From positions 80,058,801-80,122,800 of the forward strand of contig OX578144.1 in assembly GCA_951213105.1 (NCBI GenBank): DNA of 64,000 nt. The letters are read 5' to 3'. The stretch is from Amaurobius ferox. Taxonomy: Eukaryota > Arthropoda > Arachnida > Araneae > Amaurobiidae. Below are positions 1 to 12,325 of this stretch, in pieces (the stretch's first letter is position 1; the number at the start of each line of letters is the position of its first letter). The notes below the pieces were generated by a model that made no database searches, was not told the origin of the DNA, and saw nothing but the letters and a program-made list of their open reading frames with translations. A program made the translations under genes and the position numbers.

Positions 1-985
1 CTTCTATTCCAAACACAGCTGAGGGCATTTATTTTATTCTCCTCCTGTGTAATCCATTACTTCTTCAGAAGACTCCTCTCCCTCTAAGGCGGGACAAACG
101 GAGCGTCTTGGCAAAAACCAAGACGCGGAACACGTGCGGTGATGTGGGGCCTTTCAGGGGACAAAACACAAACGTGAGTGGGGGGATTGGCTGTTCCCTC
201 CCAAACACAACTGTTGTCTGGTCTGCCCCCGCGTGGAGCAAAAAGATTTTGAGGAAATTTGTGAAAAGGTAGAAGAGTTCACTGGAGTAGAACGTTCGAT
301 TGTAATTTTTTTTTTAGAGAATTTTCGTTAAATAAATTCTTCGAAGATAAGGATGGACTTGCACAGTTTGAGATGTTCTAGCACTTGTGACTGCGGAAGG
401 TTTGGATGATTGATAATTTAAATAGTTGTTACTGTGCAATTCACAGGCCTAGGAAAAGTCTCGCAAATACTATCCTAAAACAAAATTAAAATTTTATATT
501 TCGTTTGCAGTGTCGCCGACAGACTTTTCCGGTCCCTAAGCAGCAAATGCTCGGTACTACCGTCTGTTTTATAAGCTACTGACTTTTTCTTATACTGTTT
601 ATGCGGCTAGGGTCCCCAAGCCCCCCTAGCACATATGCAATGCACCATGTTGCCACTCCTGTCGTCGATCCAGTTTGTTAGGAAATTATATGTGTAAAGT
701 AGCACAATTTCAAAAGAAATGGGGAAGTATTTGCGAAATCAATAACAAAATTTTTGTATTAGAAAAACAAACATAGAATTTTATAACTTTTAAATCTGTA
801 ACTTCTTCTCTAACATAAAAATAAAACAAATATACGCACTTCCTTCGTAATAAAATTTTAACTCTTATTTTAACTTTAAACACAAAGTAGCTTTTTCCTC
901 AAAGGTCTTCAAATTACAAACGACAGCGTATTGTTACAGTCTGAGAAAATTCATCTATAGGACCACCATACCACTTACCATGGAC
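1..985. other. No gene seen; AT-rich spacer
   Basis: The first 300 bases are somewhat GC-richer than the rest. No open frame of interest, RNA gene or clear repeat border was found. A short G/C-rich patch at about 600-640 recalls the repeats at 22.8 kb but is too short to assign. Confidence 0.5.
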
Positions 986-1137
986 CATGGGTGTCCATAG
1001 GGGAGGTCAAGGGGGAACTTGTCCCCTCCCGGACATTCAAGGTCACAAAGGATGGTATCAAGCTAGTCGATATTGTACGTCATAGTCTTGAGTTCGTCCC
1101 CACCCCCCACCTGGAAAAAGTTCTATGGGCACTCATG
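986..1137 (+). repeat. Short TIR element, family F (copy 1)
   Basis: A 152-bp unit with near-matching inverted ends: CATGGGTGTCCATAG at 986-1000 and CTATGGGCACTCATG at 1123-1137. Its body, including the string AGTCGATATTGTAC, recurs in inverted orientation at 52315-52452 and in two tandem copies at 53142-53395. I infer a small non-autonomous DNA element (MITE). No target duplication is visible, so the superfamily is unknown. The 62-codon open frame across it is not conserved in the other copies and I do not regard it as a gene. Confidence 0.6.
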
Positions 1138-1194
1138 CCAGGGACCCTATGCAAAATTAAATTTTGGGGCACTACATAAAACTTTTACAGTAAA

Positions 1195-2497
1195 AAACAA
1201 GAAAGATCAATCATGCTTAAAGCATTGATTATGAAACACTTTCCAACTTCAAGGCAATTTTATTTAAACAAGTCTAAAATGCAATACATTCCTCGGTAAT
1301 ATTTTAAAACTTATCACAATACTACATTAATTTATTATATTTGAAAACTTGAACCTTCATTGAAAAAAATGAACTTCATTCAAATGACGGCATTGAAATA
1401 TAAATTGCCTGGTTTAAACATCTCTAAAATGCGATACATTCCTCGGTAATATTTTTAAAACTATCATAATACTACGATAATTTATTATATTTGAAACTTC
1501 ATTGAAAACAACTGAAATTCATTCAAATGACGTCATAGAAAAAATAACACGCCTGGATCCCTCTATAAAAACAGCATTTCATTCAAAACTTTTTCCCATT
1601 CATTTCATTCATCACAATACTATAATAATTTATTTTATTTAAAAATTAAGACCATGGAGCTACAAGTAATTAAACTCTATGCTTAAAACTTCATCGAAAA
1701 AAAATCGTCCTTCTCTTTGTAAAATCAATGAATATTTCATTCATATCAGCTATGCAGACTCCATGGGCTAAATAATTTTGTGTTAAAGAAATACAGCAAT
1801 TCTAATACAACTCATTCTACATATTTTGCTGTTTACATTTTACATAAGTGAAAAATAGGCTTCGTTATAGAAGAGATAATCAAATTTGGATGATCATTTA
1901 AACTCATATATATTGTAATTGCGTTGTTTCAGTATGTAGATGCACAGAATTTAAGCAAAATTAAGTGGTTTTAGGGGGGATACAACACTCAATATGAATT
2001 AAAAAGAACTTAAAAAATCACGATTTTGAGACAAGATGGATGCCATACATCATTTTGAAGTGGGTCATGTGATCTTTTCATATTACGGTCACGTGATCGC
2101 TTCATATAAGAGGTGTGATTATTATTTTAATTTTTATTTAAAAAACTACTGAATATATTTCGCTGATTTTTTTTTATATTTTATGGAACAATTTGAATAT
2201 TACCTAAAAATTTTGAAGCAATTTGTGAATTTTAAATCCGCTTAAAAAATGTTTGAAAAATTAGGTCCCATAGGGCTCAATGTATTTCAATTTTTCAACC
2301 CGGGTTCAATCCAAAACTATTGGGTGATATTATTCATTTATATTCCCATAGGTTCTACAGACCGTCTGAACAACATACTAAACTTTAATTTTAATTAAGT
2401 CATTTTTACGGCAGTTATCGTGCTAACGGACAAACAGACAGACAGATAGAATGAACAAAGTCATAAACACTTTTCAACTTTGTTGTAAAGTGTTAAA
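1195..2497 (-). mobile_element. Helentron-like non-autonomous element, family D (copy 1)
   Basis: Read on the minus strand it starts at about 2497 with a hairpin (AACACTTTACAAC followed by an imperfect reverse copy), followed at once by a GTCTGTCTGT-type microsatellite. It ends near 1200 with AACACTTTCCAAC in inverse and a terminal stem-loop (AATCATGC / GCATTGAT). An internal segment of about 160 bp is tandemly duplicated (about 1255-1400 and 1415-1545). The same sequence recurs at 13000-14312, 19828-20660 and 57715-58190. Subterminal inverted repeats, a terminal hairpin, a GTCT microsatellite and tandem inner repeats are the hallmarks of DINE-1/HINE (Helentron-associated) elements. That class assignment is inference. 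Confidence 0.65.
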
Positions 2498-3237
2498 AAG
2501 GTACATTGGGCACGGTAAATGGGCCTCTTGATCCTACGGTCAAATACGGACCTATGCATGTACGGTAAGCGGCATTTAGTCCTAAATGCAAATTTATAGA
2601 GGATTAGTAAATTACACATGTTTATTTATATATCAATCCAGCGCGCTTATTAAAACCTAAAACTGGGCCGGGCCAAAGACCTGTAATATTCAAAATCAAC
2701 CCATTCAAGGACGGTTGAAAGCATCTGAATACTTCGAGAACTTCTGATGATAAAGCTCCTCTGTCAACAAGCCAACAGTGAAGCCTAGTATGGGGTGGTC
2801 TGAACTGTGAATGCTGTATAAGACGCAGCCACGAAGCAGAGCTAACCAAAGGTTCAAAGATACTTCCAAAGAGTAAAGACAGATACACAAATAAGAGTGA
2901 AACTAAACAATTCGGGTGATAAAGCTGGGCTTGGCCAGATAGTGGTGATAAATGAAAGCACTGATAATAATTTCAAATAAAGTATAACGGAATTCAAATG
3001 AAAGGTGCTGAAATGATCACAGAAAATATTTCTATCAAATTATTATTTCAATGAATGATGTTCATATTCGAATATATTACGGCCGGCTGATTATCAATAC
3101 AAGGGATTACATTTTTTTCTTTCTGTGCCGTATTTGCATATTCTTAAAAATCCAAATCTTGTAAATATATAAATTATTCAAATAACATACGTATATAAAG
3201 TAGAGAATCCGCTATAAAAATAACTCAAGAGCGAAAA
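2498..3237. other. No gene seen
   Basis: Only short overlapping open frames on the minus strand at about 2620-2890, with no recognisable domain or codon pattern. No repeat shared with the rest of the window was noticed. Confidence 0.45.
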
Positions 3238-3468
3238 CTTCATTAATAACATGGCATAAGACAATTAAGTAACTGGATCAAACGGTTTCGGAGTTTTCTT
3301 CTTCATAATAAGATTACAGGGAAGCCGCACCGACAAAAGCTCGCAGATGCTTTCTAGCTTTCATTGTTACGGCAGCTATGTCTTTATCCCGAAGAAGGAG
3401 GCTGTTTCTTGCTCCGAAACCGGTTGATACTCGGTTATTTATTTGTCTTATACTATGTTAATGAATCA
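3238..3468. repeat. Palindromic MITE with long TIRs (copy 1)
   Basis: The left arm (about 3238-3310) and right arm (about 3390-3468) are imperfect reverse complements: the left includes CGGTTTCGGAG and the right CTCCGAAACCG. Outer parts also match (ATAAGACAA / TTGTCTTAT). The spacer is about 80 bp. A related inverted structure lies at 4190-4345. This suggests a foldback or MITE family. No convincing target duplication was seen, so the superfamily is open. Confidence 0.6.
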
Positions 3469-4189
3469 AATAATCGCTTACAGATTGCTAATAGTAACAA
3501 CATAAATAAAAACATCGTAAATACAGCATAAATACAAAAATAAGCAAACCAGTTCTTTATGTTGTTTTGTTTAGGAAGTTTTGCTTTGCAGTTACCTAAT
3601 TAAGAAACGTCTTTAAATACTTTTGGGGTAACGTTTTCCCAAATGATGTATCCTTAATATATCTACTAAATTTTTATATAAATTCATATATTTTAACCAC
3701 ACAACAAAGTACATAGACAAAGTACTATCTGTAAATTGCAAAACTATTATTTTTGCCATAGTACATTATTTTTAACATAGAGGCTAGTATCAACTTCAGT
3801 AGTGTCAACTTCTGTAGTCTTCTTTTTTGTCAGGGCCAAAGAGATAGTACGGAGGAGATAGGTAAAAACGGAAGCGGCCTGAAAGTTGAACTCAATTTTA
3901 ATAGCCCCCCCCCCCCTTTCCAATATACAAATATATGGTACTGAGTACCGACAGATCACTGAATCCCCGAGCACTTATCTCTAGATCGAAGGCCGTGGGT
4001 TCGATTCATTTCTGTATCCGGGGTCAGATAACTTTTCTAGAAATATCTTCTTTCTTAAAAATTATATTTAAAAATATATATGCAAAATAATAAAGGTCAC
4101 GCCAAGGGACAATTCAACTATATATTTATGAAACCATAATGGAGCTTAGTACTCGTATGAACTGGGAAAAGTAAAATAGCAAATAGTTG
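3469..4189. other. No gene seen; poly-C tract
   Basis: AT-rich spacer with a poly-C run at about 3906-3917. A tRNA B-box-like string (GGGTTCGATTC) sits near 4007 without a convincing A box. It may be a SINE relic. Confidence 0.4.
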
Positions 4190-4345
4190 ATTAAAGATAT
4201 CAATCGGTTTTGGAAGCAAAAACTGAGGCATTCTTCAAAATAAAAAGACAGCGTAGCCACCTACACCAAAATGAGGTTTCTGTCTCTAGAAAGCTTTTAC
4301 CTCCGAAAATGGTTGATATCTTTAGTCAATAATTTGCTGAAATAA
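4190..4345. repeat. Palindromic MITE (copy 2)
   Basis: Left end AAGATATCAATCGGTTTTGG and right end, in reverse complement, AAGATATCAACCATTTTCGG form inverted repeats around about 90 bp. The CGGTTT(T/C)(C/G)G core is shared with the element at 3238-3468, so the two probably belong to one family or to related families. Confidence 0.55.
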
Positions 4346-4946
4346 TAAAGTTTTAATTTTTCGGTTTATTCAATTCCGCAGCTTGAATGGAAAATATTTA
4401 TAGCACTTTCTGTCTATTATTTTTATAGTACGCGAAAATATAATTTAAAATTATTAAATAAAAATCGATAGTATATACGGGGTTTGTTAATGTGAAGTAC
4501 AAAATCCAAAATTTTATAGCAAATATTCTGAGTTCTGGTTAAACTTTAAAACTGTCAACATTTGCAATAATTTTCGCAAAAGAAGCATTATACACTTTCC
4601 AATAACAAATTTTTAATATAGTTAATTTCTTACAAAATTCTAATTTTTTATAATAAGTAAAAATGTGAAGTATTTACACTTAATTTGGCTAACTGTCACG
4701 GGTAGAATCAAAGACATTAACTACGAAAAATACGATAAATATAAACTTTAAGTTTTAAACAGTTTGTTAATTTTTCATGGCGTGTATAAAAAGTATATAT
4801 AGAAATACTAAATCATATTTAAGTTGTTTTTTGTTTTCAAATGAAACGCAGGCATGTATTTCAAATATTACTTCATATTTTATAAGTTGCTAAAAATGCC
4901 TGGATAAATTCAAATATAAATGTATTTAAGAGCAGCAAAATAAATT
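4346..4946. other. No gene seen
   Basis: Strongly AT-rich sequence without long open frames or recognisable repeats. Confidence 0.5.
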
Positions 4947-5197
4947 GTGGACTTAAAACAAAACAGCATTCCAAATTATAATATAAAATCAATTAGCATG
5001 CGTGCTGTACTGGGTGCATTAACCAAGGAATTGTCAAAATTAATTTTCGTCCCGCGCAGCACGCATGTCAACAGGAGAGTAAAAGAGAATCACTCACCGA
5101 CGCAACTCACGCTCGAACTCCACTCGGATTTTGTTCGAATTCTGCAAAAAAATTTCCTCCGCCGTAGCAGTGAAAAATCCCAGATCTGCAAAAGTGT

Positions 5198-5470
5198 ATG
5201 CAACTGCAGATTTTAATCAAAAATCCAAGTAAAGGGTGTGAAACAACAATCGCGACACAAAATAAGACGACAATCTTCGCAATACGAGCACAACCCGGGT
5301 TTTTTTACGGAGTTCTAGTGTTTGTGTGTACGCTGGGTCTACTCATGGTTGCCATAACAACGCAGGCCAAAGTTAAGTCGCCAAAGAATCGCCAAGTGAA
5401 AGGTCTCGCCAGTTACGTGCTGCTTTTTAGAATGGAGATAAGAGTGGTATTTATTTTTTTTTTTAAGTAG
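5198..5470 (+). CDS. Weak candidate ORF with one predicted membrane segment
   Basis: A 90-codon open frame begins with ATG at 5198. Residues of about 35-57 (FFYGVLVFVCTLGLLMVAIT) form a hydrophobic stretch long enough for one membrane span, preceded by polar and basic residues. This is the layout of a type II membrane protein or a first coding exon. The surrounding 450 bases (about 5000-5440) are less AT-rich than the flanks. Against it: the frame runs into poly-T, I see no convincing downstream splice donor or homologous domain, and an overlapping frame at 4947-5216 is equally open. I do not recognise the protein and treat it as speculative. Confidence 0.2.
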   Translation: MQLQILIKNPSKGCETTIATQNKTTIFAIRAQPGFFYGVLVFVCTLGLLMVAITTQAKVKSPKNRQVKGLASYVLLFRMEIRVVFIFFFK

Positions 5471-5730
5471 TATTTATTCATTTTTAAGTGGCATCGTTTT
5501 TTGTGCATGTCTGTGGTTTTCAAGTTTTGAAAAAATGATTTCAAAGCAAGAATGTGGAATATGAATAAAGGAAAAACAAGTTCTTTTTTCGTAAATTTTT
5601 TAACTAACGTACAAGAAAGCAAATTTTTAAGCTTTATAAAACAAAAAAAATTGAGGTTAAATTTTGAATTTTAGGAATATAAAATATATCTTCATCTCAG
5701 ACGAATTTTATTTATTCTTGAAGACTCATT

Positions 5731-5840
5731 AATAAAATATTATGATTCTTCAACAGGTTTTTTTTTTACCACGTAATTATAATAAAATATTATGATTCTT
5801 CAACAGGTTTCTTTTTTTACCACGTATTTTAAAAATGAAT
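5731..5840. repeat. Two-copy tandem repeat (about 61 bp unit)
   Basis: The string AATATTATGATTCTTCAACA and its downstream T-rich/CCACGTA segment occur twice in tandem, differing by a few bases. It lies directly upstream of the A-family element at 5865. Confidence 0.75.
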
Positions 5841-5864
5841 ATACATATGGTTTATTTATATATT

Positions 5865-7129
5865 ACTTTCCCTGCAATACATGATAATGTATAGAGAAAG
5901 TATTGGCATCATGTCGAAAATCACATCTGGAGTTTTCGACAGATCTACATGTTCTGCGATCTTAGAACACTCTCTGTCAGTCTGTCTGTGCAATGTATGT
6001 ATCCATTCTAACTCAAAAACGAATCGGCCAAATTTTCCTAAAATTTGGTAAGACACTTGTGTGTGACCCTGGTGCTGATTAGTTTTTGGTACTATTTAAA
6101 ATAAAAGAACCCGCCTTTTTTTTTGCGAAATGGCCACAAAAATCGTATTTATCCACTCTAGCTAAAAAACTAATTGACCAAATTTCACAAAATTTGGTAG
6201 ATAAGTCACTTGTGGATTACCCTGGTGCTGGTTAGATTTTGGTACGATTCGAGAAAAGGAACCTGCCTTTTAGAAATGGCCCGCAAAAATCGCATGTAGC
6301 CACTCTAGTTGACAAACTAACTAACCAAATTACACATAATTTGGTAGATAAATCGCTTGTGGGATATTGTGGTGCTGATTAGATTTTGGTACGATTTGGA
6401 AAAAAAAGAATTTGCATTTTTTTGCGAAATGGTCCATAAATCTACAATATCCGATCTAAAATAAAATACTGCATATGCTCAAATGTATCAATTAAATGCT
6501 TGTTTTATACGTAATGTTGACGATAAAAGGAATAAGATCCACTCCATTGCTCTGAAATAGATCTTTTTCGAGATATTTAAATTTTTAATTTTGTGAAAAT
6601 GAAGACGATTTTTAGTGTAGTTAAAAAACTATTTAATATATATTTTTTAAATTTAATAGTTAAGTCCCCTGACTGTTATTCTGATGCTGATTAGATTTTG
6701 ATATGATTCAAAAAAGTATAACCGACTTTTTTCCTTCGAAATGGACCGTAGAGATTTTGAAAATCTAAAATAAATGAGAAAAATTGTTGAAATATATTAC
6801 GTACTTGTTCTTCAGGTAAATTTTGACAAGTAAGCGAATGAGACTGACACCATGCCTGTAGGATGAGCCGTTTTCCAGATATGTAAGTTTTTTGGAATTT
6901 TGAGGGTCTAAAGTATTTAAAGTGAATTAAGGAAAAAGTGACGGGTTCGTCACAGTTGCCAAATAAAACGAAGATGCAATAAAAAGGCAAATTGGATATA
7001 ATATCAGAAAAGTATCCATATTATTTTCTGCAATTGAAGTATATTTAATGCAGAATGAAATATGAAATTGCAAAATGAATTTAAATCTGCAGGAAAAGTC
7101 ATATGCTGCTCATATCAGATTTTTTTTTT
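5865..7129 (+). mobile_element. Helentron-like (HINE/DINE-1-type) element, family A (copy 1)
   Basis: Starts with ACTTTCCCTGCA in a hairpin whose other arm lies about 20 bases on. Next comes a GTCTGTCTGT tract (about 5975-5990), then about 145-150-bp tandem units (three clear, about 5998-6440, and a diverged fourth at 6600-6740), each beginning near a TATCCACTCTA string. It ends with a degraded form of the family end TGCAGGGAAAGTCATGTGCTG. The final ATGTG...CACAT stem-loop is followed by a T run. Sibling copies: 7509, 28360, 29167, 55777 and 60888 (inverted). The architecture matches Helentron-associated elements; no Rep/helicase gene is present. The open frames inside are shadows of the tandem units. 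Confidence 0.7.
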
Positions 7130-7508
7130 ATATATGTTATTATTATTTTTTGTTGTTGTTATTATTCCTAAAATATTAATTAAAAATGAAATTTTTAATC
7201 ATTAATTAAGAAAAATATACTTTTATTTTATTTATTTTGTTCCATAATCCATATTCAAACCAAATAGAATGTTTCTGACTGTAACTGTAACCCCTTTATG
7301 GCGTGTTTATTATTTATTAGAATAACAGAAGCTGATTCAATCGATTTGGCATATTGATTTTAGCATTCAGTTGAAAACACTGAATTTTCTAAAAATGTTT
7401 GAGTTATCAATAATTATTCAGGTGAAAGATTCGACAATAGTAAAAATATTATACAATTGACACCGTAAAATAGCGTTATTTTTAACTGTATATTTAAATG
7501 TCATTTTT
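7130..7508. other. No gene seen
   Basis: AT-rich spacer between two A-family elements, without open frames of interest. Confidence 0.5.
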
Positions 7509-8770
7509 ACTTTTCCCGTACAATACGTAGTGACGTATAGGGAAAGTATTGGAATCGTTTCGGAAATTAACTTTTTGACAGATTTACAAGTTTTGACACC
7601 TCTGGAACACGAAAATACCATTTCTAACATGACGTCTGTGTGTGTGTGTGTGTATGCTTGTGCAATGTATGTATCCATATTAACTCAAAAACTATTCGAC
7701 GAAATTTCACAAAAATTGGTAGATAAGTCCCTCGATGGTTACCCAGGCGCTGATTTGATTTCGGTATGGTTTGGAAAAAAGAACCTGCCTTTCTTTGCGA
7801 AATGGCCTGCAAAAATCGTACGCATCCACTCTAGCTGAAAAACTAATAGACTAAATCTTACAAAATGTGATGAATAAGCCGCTTGTAGAACACCCAAGTA
7901 CTGGTTAGATTTTGGTATTATTTGGAAAAGAACTGCCTTTTTTTGTTGTTGTTGAGACCCAGACCGTCCGACCTACTAGAAAGGTGTAAGGTAACTGTTT
8001 GAACGATCGGGAAGAGCCACCCAATTTAGACCGGAACCCAGTGGGGGAGACATCCTCAGGGACCGTACTCTCCTTCCTCTACCACCAACCTCTCAGAGGG
8101 ACTTACGGACCCACATGTTTAACGTGATCGTACTCCACGTGAACACGACGACAGTTTTGGCAGCGGAGGGAATCGATCCCGGGCCTACCGAGCGCAATTC
8201 CCGCGCGCTAACCACTGGGCTACCGCGCCCCCTTCCTTTTTTTTGTGAAATAGCCCACGAAAAAAGTATGTATCCACTCTAGCTGAAAACCAAATTTCAC
8301 AAAATTTGAGAGAGTGTGAGATACTCGGGTGCTGATTAGATTTTGGTACAATTCAAAAAGGAAAAAAAATATATTCTGCTTTTTTTTGTTGTTGTTTAAA
8401 TGGCCCACAAAAAAAAAATTTAAATTAAATACTGCGTATGCTGAAATGTATCAAATAAATGCTTGTTTTGAACGAAATTCTTCACGACAAAAAGAATAAG
8501 ACCAACCCTATAATTCTAGGACTAATCGTTCTTGAGATATTTTAGTTTCTCATATTTTTGCCACGTTGTCCTCAAAAATACTCCCAGTTGCCAAATGAAA
8601 GCGAAAATCGAAATAAAATTGCAAATTCAGTGTATAATATCAAATAATTATCCGTGCTATTTTGTATATTTTGTGCAATTAAACTCGATTTAATGAATTA
8701 TCAAACAAAGAAAGAGAAAAAGAATGTGAGTCTGTAGGGAAAGTCATGTGCTGCCCACATTAGACATTTT
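7509..8770 (+). mobile_element. Helentron-like element, family A (copy 2), interrupted by a SINE
   Basis: Begins with a diverged hairpin (ACTTTTCCCGTACAATACG) and has a short GTGTGTG tract at about 7640. The tandem TATCCA-type units are split by a SINE at 7944-8232. It ends with GGGAAAGTCATGTGCTGCCC near 8737-8756. It is more diverged than the copies at 28-30 kb, and the SINE must be younger than the host element. Confidence 0.7.
7944..8232 (-). mobile_element. tRNA-derived SINE (SINE1), nested in a Helentron-like element
   Basis: On the minus strand the 5' end has RNA polymerase III boxes: an A box (TAGCCCAGTGG, near 8212-8222) and a B box (GGATCGATTCC, near 8168-8180), spaced as in a tRNA. 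The body ends in the hairpin module ...GGTCGGACGGTCTGGGTCTC followed by (CAA)n. Flanking T-rich strings (CCTTTTTTT...) may be a target duplication. Further SINE1 copies are at 33270-33555, 40476-40757 and 52686-52944. It does not code for protein and would depend on a LINE for movement. Confidence 0.85.
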
Positions 8771-9154
8771 CTTGTATAAAAGACAGTCTTCTATAAAAGA
8801 CAGTCGACGGACAATAGTAATTTTTCCGAAATCAAATGAGACATTAAACAGATTTTAAGGATCCCATTGCTGCTTCTGAAAAAAAATTTTAATTTATCTC
8901 TTAAAAAGATATTAAAAAATATATTGACAAATGAGAATACCTTTTATTAAGACCGCGAAATGTTTTTCTTTGAAGATTCATGGTCTCATGGACTTGGTAT
9001 AGCAATGGCTACACCAGGAGATATACGCAACAACAATATTTTTTTTTTCTTTTCACAAATTCTTAACTTTTATTGTCACATTTTATGTTAATTTGAATTA
9101 TTATTTCATTAAGCGCAATTGCATAAATTTACTTTGTATACAATTGTAAAGAAC
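8771..9154. other. No gene seen
   Basis: AT-rich spacer without notable open frames. Confidence 0.5.
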
Positions 9155-9250
9155 CTTGCTGCCTCCAGACGGGACTTGAACCACAGATCTTCGTGCGAGC
9201 CAGCTCAATTGAGATATTGGGACAGATTTACAAGCTTTTGTTGTCGAAGA
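9155..9250 (-). repeat. tRNA-like SINE head, third family (copy 1)
   Basis: On the minus strand an A-box-like string (CCCAATATCTCAATTGAG) and a B box (GGTTCAAGTCCC, near 9171-9182) are spaced as in a tRNA. Both this tRNA-like part and the bases just before it (CTTCGAC...AAGCTTG) resemble the segment at 41231-41305. A shared 5' leader means this is a dispersed element and not a tRNA gene. I cannot trace a body or tail. Confidence 0.5.
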
Positions 9251-10169
9251 AAGATGCAGAAGAAAGTTTTAATGAAAGATGATTAAAACATCTGCAGAAG
9301 AAAGTATTTTATCATTTATTCTTGCTGAAAAATTGCTTTAAAACATCAAATGATGATACAATTTTTAAAGCGCTATGTGAAACTGTTTAGTTAAAATAGT
9401 TTGAATTTTCATTTTCTGGTAAATATCTCGTTCCGAATTTAAAATTATGTTAAAATATTTATTATATTTCAAATGAAATTATGATAAAATATTTATTAAT
9501 AGTTGATTTGAAATTATGATAAAATATTTATTATATTTCAATAACACTTGGTCTATTTTTTGTAGACGTTCAAGGTACCTAATATATTGCATAAATTTAA
9601 TTTTCTTAGGAACTTATAATTAGCAAAATTGAGAAATTTCTTTTAAGAGGACAGGATTTCTCCAGCCGCTTGTTTATTTTTATTCCGTGTAAACCTATGG
9701 AAAATAGTTTATAGATCGTTGAATTTTGAAAACTTTGTTCCAGTTGTTTTTTGCCGAGCATAGATACTAAAAATAAGAAAGCTTGTGTTTTTTTTTTTTT
9801 TTAAACGATAAAATAATTAGAAGTACTTCTCATATTTTTGTTAAATGCATGCATTACTTTTCGATAAATATAGAAAATACTTCTAACATCATCTCAGAAT
9901 TCGATACATTATGACTTCTAAACGTTTTATAACAAAGTGCAGCCATAATTTTTTTTTTTTTTACAAAATGAATGGATTTTTGAATGAAAATAGTATGACA
10001 TTTATATATAGAATCTGTTGAAAATATTAGCAACGATCACGTGACTGTGACGTCACGTGCATTTGCCCGTTGGACACTTTTAACAACTTATAAGCCAAAA
10101 TAGAATGATTTATTCATATACTCTCGAACGAAATCCACATCAAATGCCAATTGCCAATTAATATCCCGA
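9251..10169. other. No gene seen; short tandem repeats
   Basis: Contains a short AT-rich duplication (about 9440-9545, unit with AAATATTTATT), several T runs and no gene-like frames. Confidence 0.5.
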
Positions 10170-10989
10170 GAAATAAATGACTATTTGCAAATTCTCTGAC
10201 TTGAAAATACAAAAATATGAAAAAAAAACCATCTTCTCTTATGAATGGAAGGAACTAGATCCACGAGAATGATGGTAACAGATTTATTGCATAATGATAA
10301 CATATTTATTACATAATGATAACAGATTTATTGCATATGAAAAGGGATTCGATTATATTACTACTTTTTAATGTAATTTGCTTGATAAATTTATTTGAAA
10401 AACGTGCAGTATCGTGAAAAGGTTTAGGCTAGCGTTCTAAAGTCTGCTCTATTCGTTTTCTAATGAAAAATAAAATGATTATTCATTAAAAGTATTGAAG
10501 GTCCTGAAATTTTAAAGATATTTTCAAAAAGTCATTCAAGAAACATGCATCATTTCGAGATCGGTTCATGCTAGTTTTCTGACGTTTGTGTTATTTGCTT
10601 TCTAAAAATGAAAAATTGAGTCTGAAATGACTATTTATTTATCATTATTTGAGCTCTTGCTTTTGTAAGGACTTTTTTCTATTAATTCATTCGATCGAAA
10701 GGCATTCAATTGGTTTTAAAATTAATAAGGTTCAGTATTTACTGATTGCAATAATCTTACCAAATTATTTTTGAAAAGCGTTATTGCTTCGTGAGATATA
10801 TCAACCACAGACTCACACACACACCCTAACATACAGAGAGTTCACTTCAAAAACGTCCGATTTGAGTTTTGTTTAGAACGTGCTCTTCCGCCGTAAACTC
10901 GAATTTAAATGTTTGACTCCGCCACAATACATTACACTATGCATTATACAATACATACATTATACTATGTATGTAGGGAAAGTAAAAAA
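10170..10989 (-). mobile_element. Helentron-like element, family B (copy 1)
   Basis: On the minus strand it starts at about 10989 with ACTTTCCCTACATACATAG, the family B start hairpin. Then come the conserved GAGCACGTTCTAAAC and GGACGTTTTTGAAGT strings and a GTGTGTGTGAGTCTGT microsatellite. Its inner part matches 56985-57600, including ATGATGG/ATGATGT with three tandem 23-bp units at about 10270-10335. The far end is unclear, so the left border is approximate. Confidence 0.55.
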
Positions 10990-12280
10990 GGTACGGAAAC
11001 TTGCAATGTAACTGAAGCGTGTCGTTTATTTTTTGTAAGAAAATGTGATAAACGAAAAACTGTGGAAACAATTTTCAGAGATTCATAATCTAAAACACAA
11101 ATACAGGAAAAATAACAAGAACTCTCCAGGTTCAATTAAAAAGTGAGGGAGGTATTTATGTATTTGGTAGCGGGAAGAGGGGCAGAGAAAGTTAAGAAAA
11201 TAAAAAATATGTTTGGAATTAGATATTTCCAGTAGTTGCGTGAAATAAAAAATAAATATCTGTAAAATAAACGAAGGCAATCAATATTACTTATTCAATG
11301 GCCTCGTAGTGACAATTATGCAATAAAAAAAAATGTCCTCAAAACCAGAAAGAATAATTTTTGGGGAGAAATATACAGAAAGTTTAATTGGAAAACATAA
11401 AAAAGAAAAATCTACAATAAATCTGACAAGAAACGTTAAGAAAAAGAATCTACCCTTTATATCGCTTAAGAAAAACTTAAACATAAAACATGTATAAATT
11501 CCTGAAATTTGCCAAGCAATCGATAAATAGAATTTTCTGGCAAACCCTCCTGCTGCACTTCGCATTTGTTGATAATGCCGCGCTAGCATCTCCTCCAATC
11601 CGGTACTCCGTAGCACGTGTTTACGGGACCTTTTTTTTTTTTTTTTTTTTTTTGCTTTCACGATTTTATTATCTTTTTTCTAAGACCCCGGAGCGGAGGG
11701 GTAACGTCGCGTTTAGCCGGGGACCACGAAAAATAAAAAAATAAAAACGGGGATCTTTTGCTGTGGTCAACGCCAAGGCCATTGGAGCAGCAGGAGGGAT
11801 GGGGTGCGAAGGCATCTGGAAAACGACGTAGATATATATATATACATAGGATATCTATGGGAAACGACACAAGGGGGGTATCCAGTTCCAACTGTGAGGG
11901 TCAAGTAGGGTAGAAAGTGTAAAAGTTTTACGCCTTTTCACTTTGGAAATATTTTGCGGGTAGAAAAATTTATGTAATTGACGCCATTCAGCCTCCTAGA
12001 AACTGATTTATATGTATGTGCACTCAATAACAGGGCCGTCTTTGGTAGGGAACAGATAAATTGATTTGGGGGCGAACACAGGATTAGGCCTGGCCTGATT
12101 ACTCGGAGAGTCGCAGCCGTAGGGTGTTTACCTTAGAACTTACCTTAGAACTTGCCTTAGAACTTAGATCCTACACTTTTAGGAAACCTTCAAAATCTAC
12201 TACTTTAAAATCATTTTTATAATAAAGCGATATTTTTTATATATTTTAAAATTATATTTAATAGAAACCATTCAAATAAC

Positions 12281-12283
<3 letters not shown>
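10990..12283. other. No gene seen; poly-T and a GC-richer patch
   Basis: Holds a long T run (about 11630-11653), a GC-richer patch (11670-11890) and a threefold 14-bp repeat TACCTTAGAACT (about 12130-12166). Open frames here are low-complexity or run into homopolymers. Confidence 0.45.

Positions 12284-12324
<41 letters not shown>
12284..12324. repeat. (TA)n microsatellite
   Basis: About 40 bases of uninterrupted alternating T and A. Confidence 0.95.

Positions 12325-12325
<1 letters not shown>

Noticed and set aside
3985..4020. tRNA gene fragment (B-box-like GGGTTCGATTC)
   Set aside because: No A box at the right spacing and no cloverleaf that I could fold by eye.
5865..7129. Canonical Helitron (5' TC, 3' CTRR) in the reverse orientation
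   Set aside because: Reversed, the element begins with TCTGATGTGG, which fits TC, but the other end is a hairpin followed by GTAA and not CTRR. The Helentron/HINE layout fits better.
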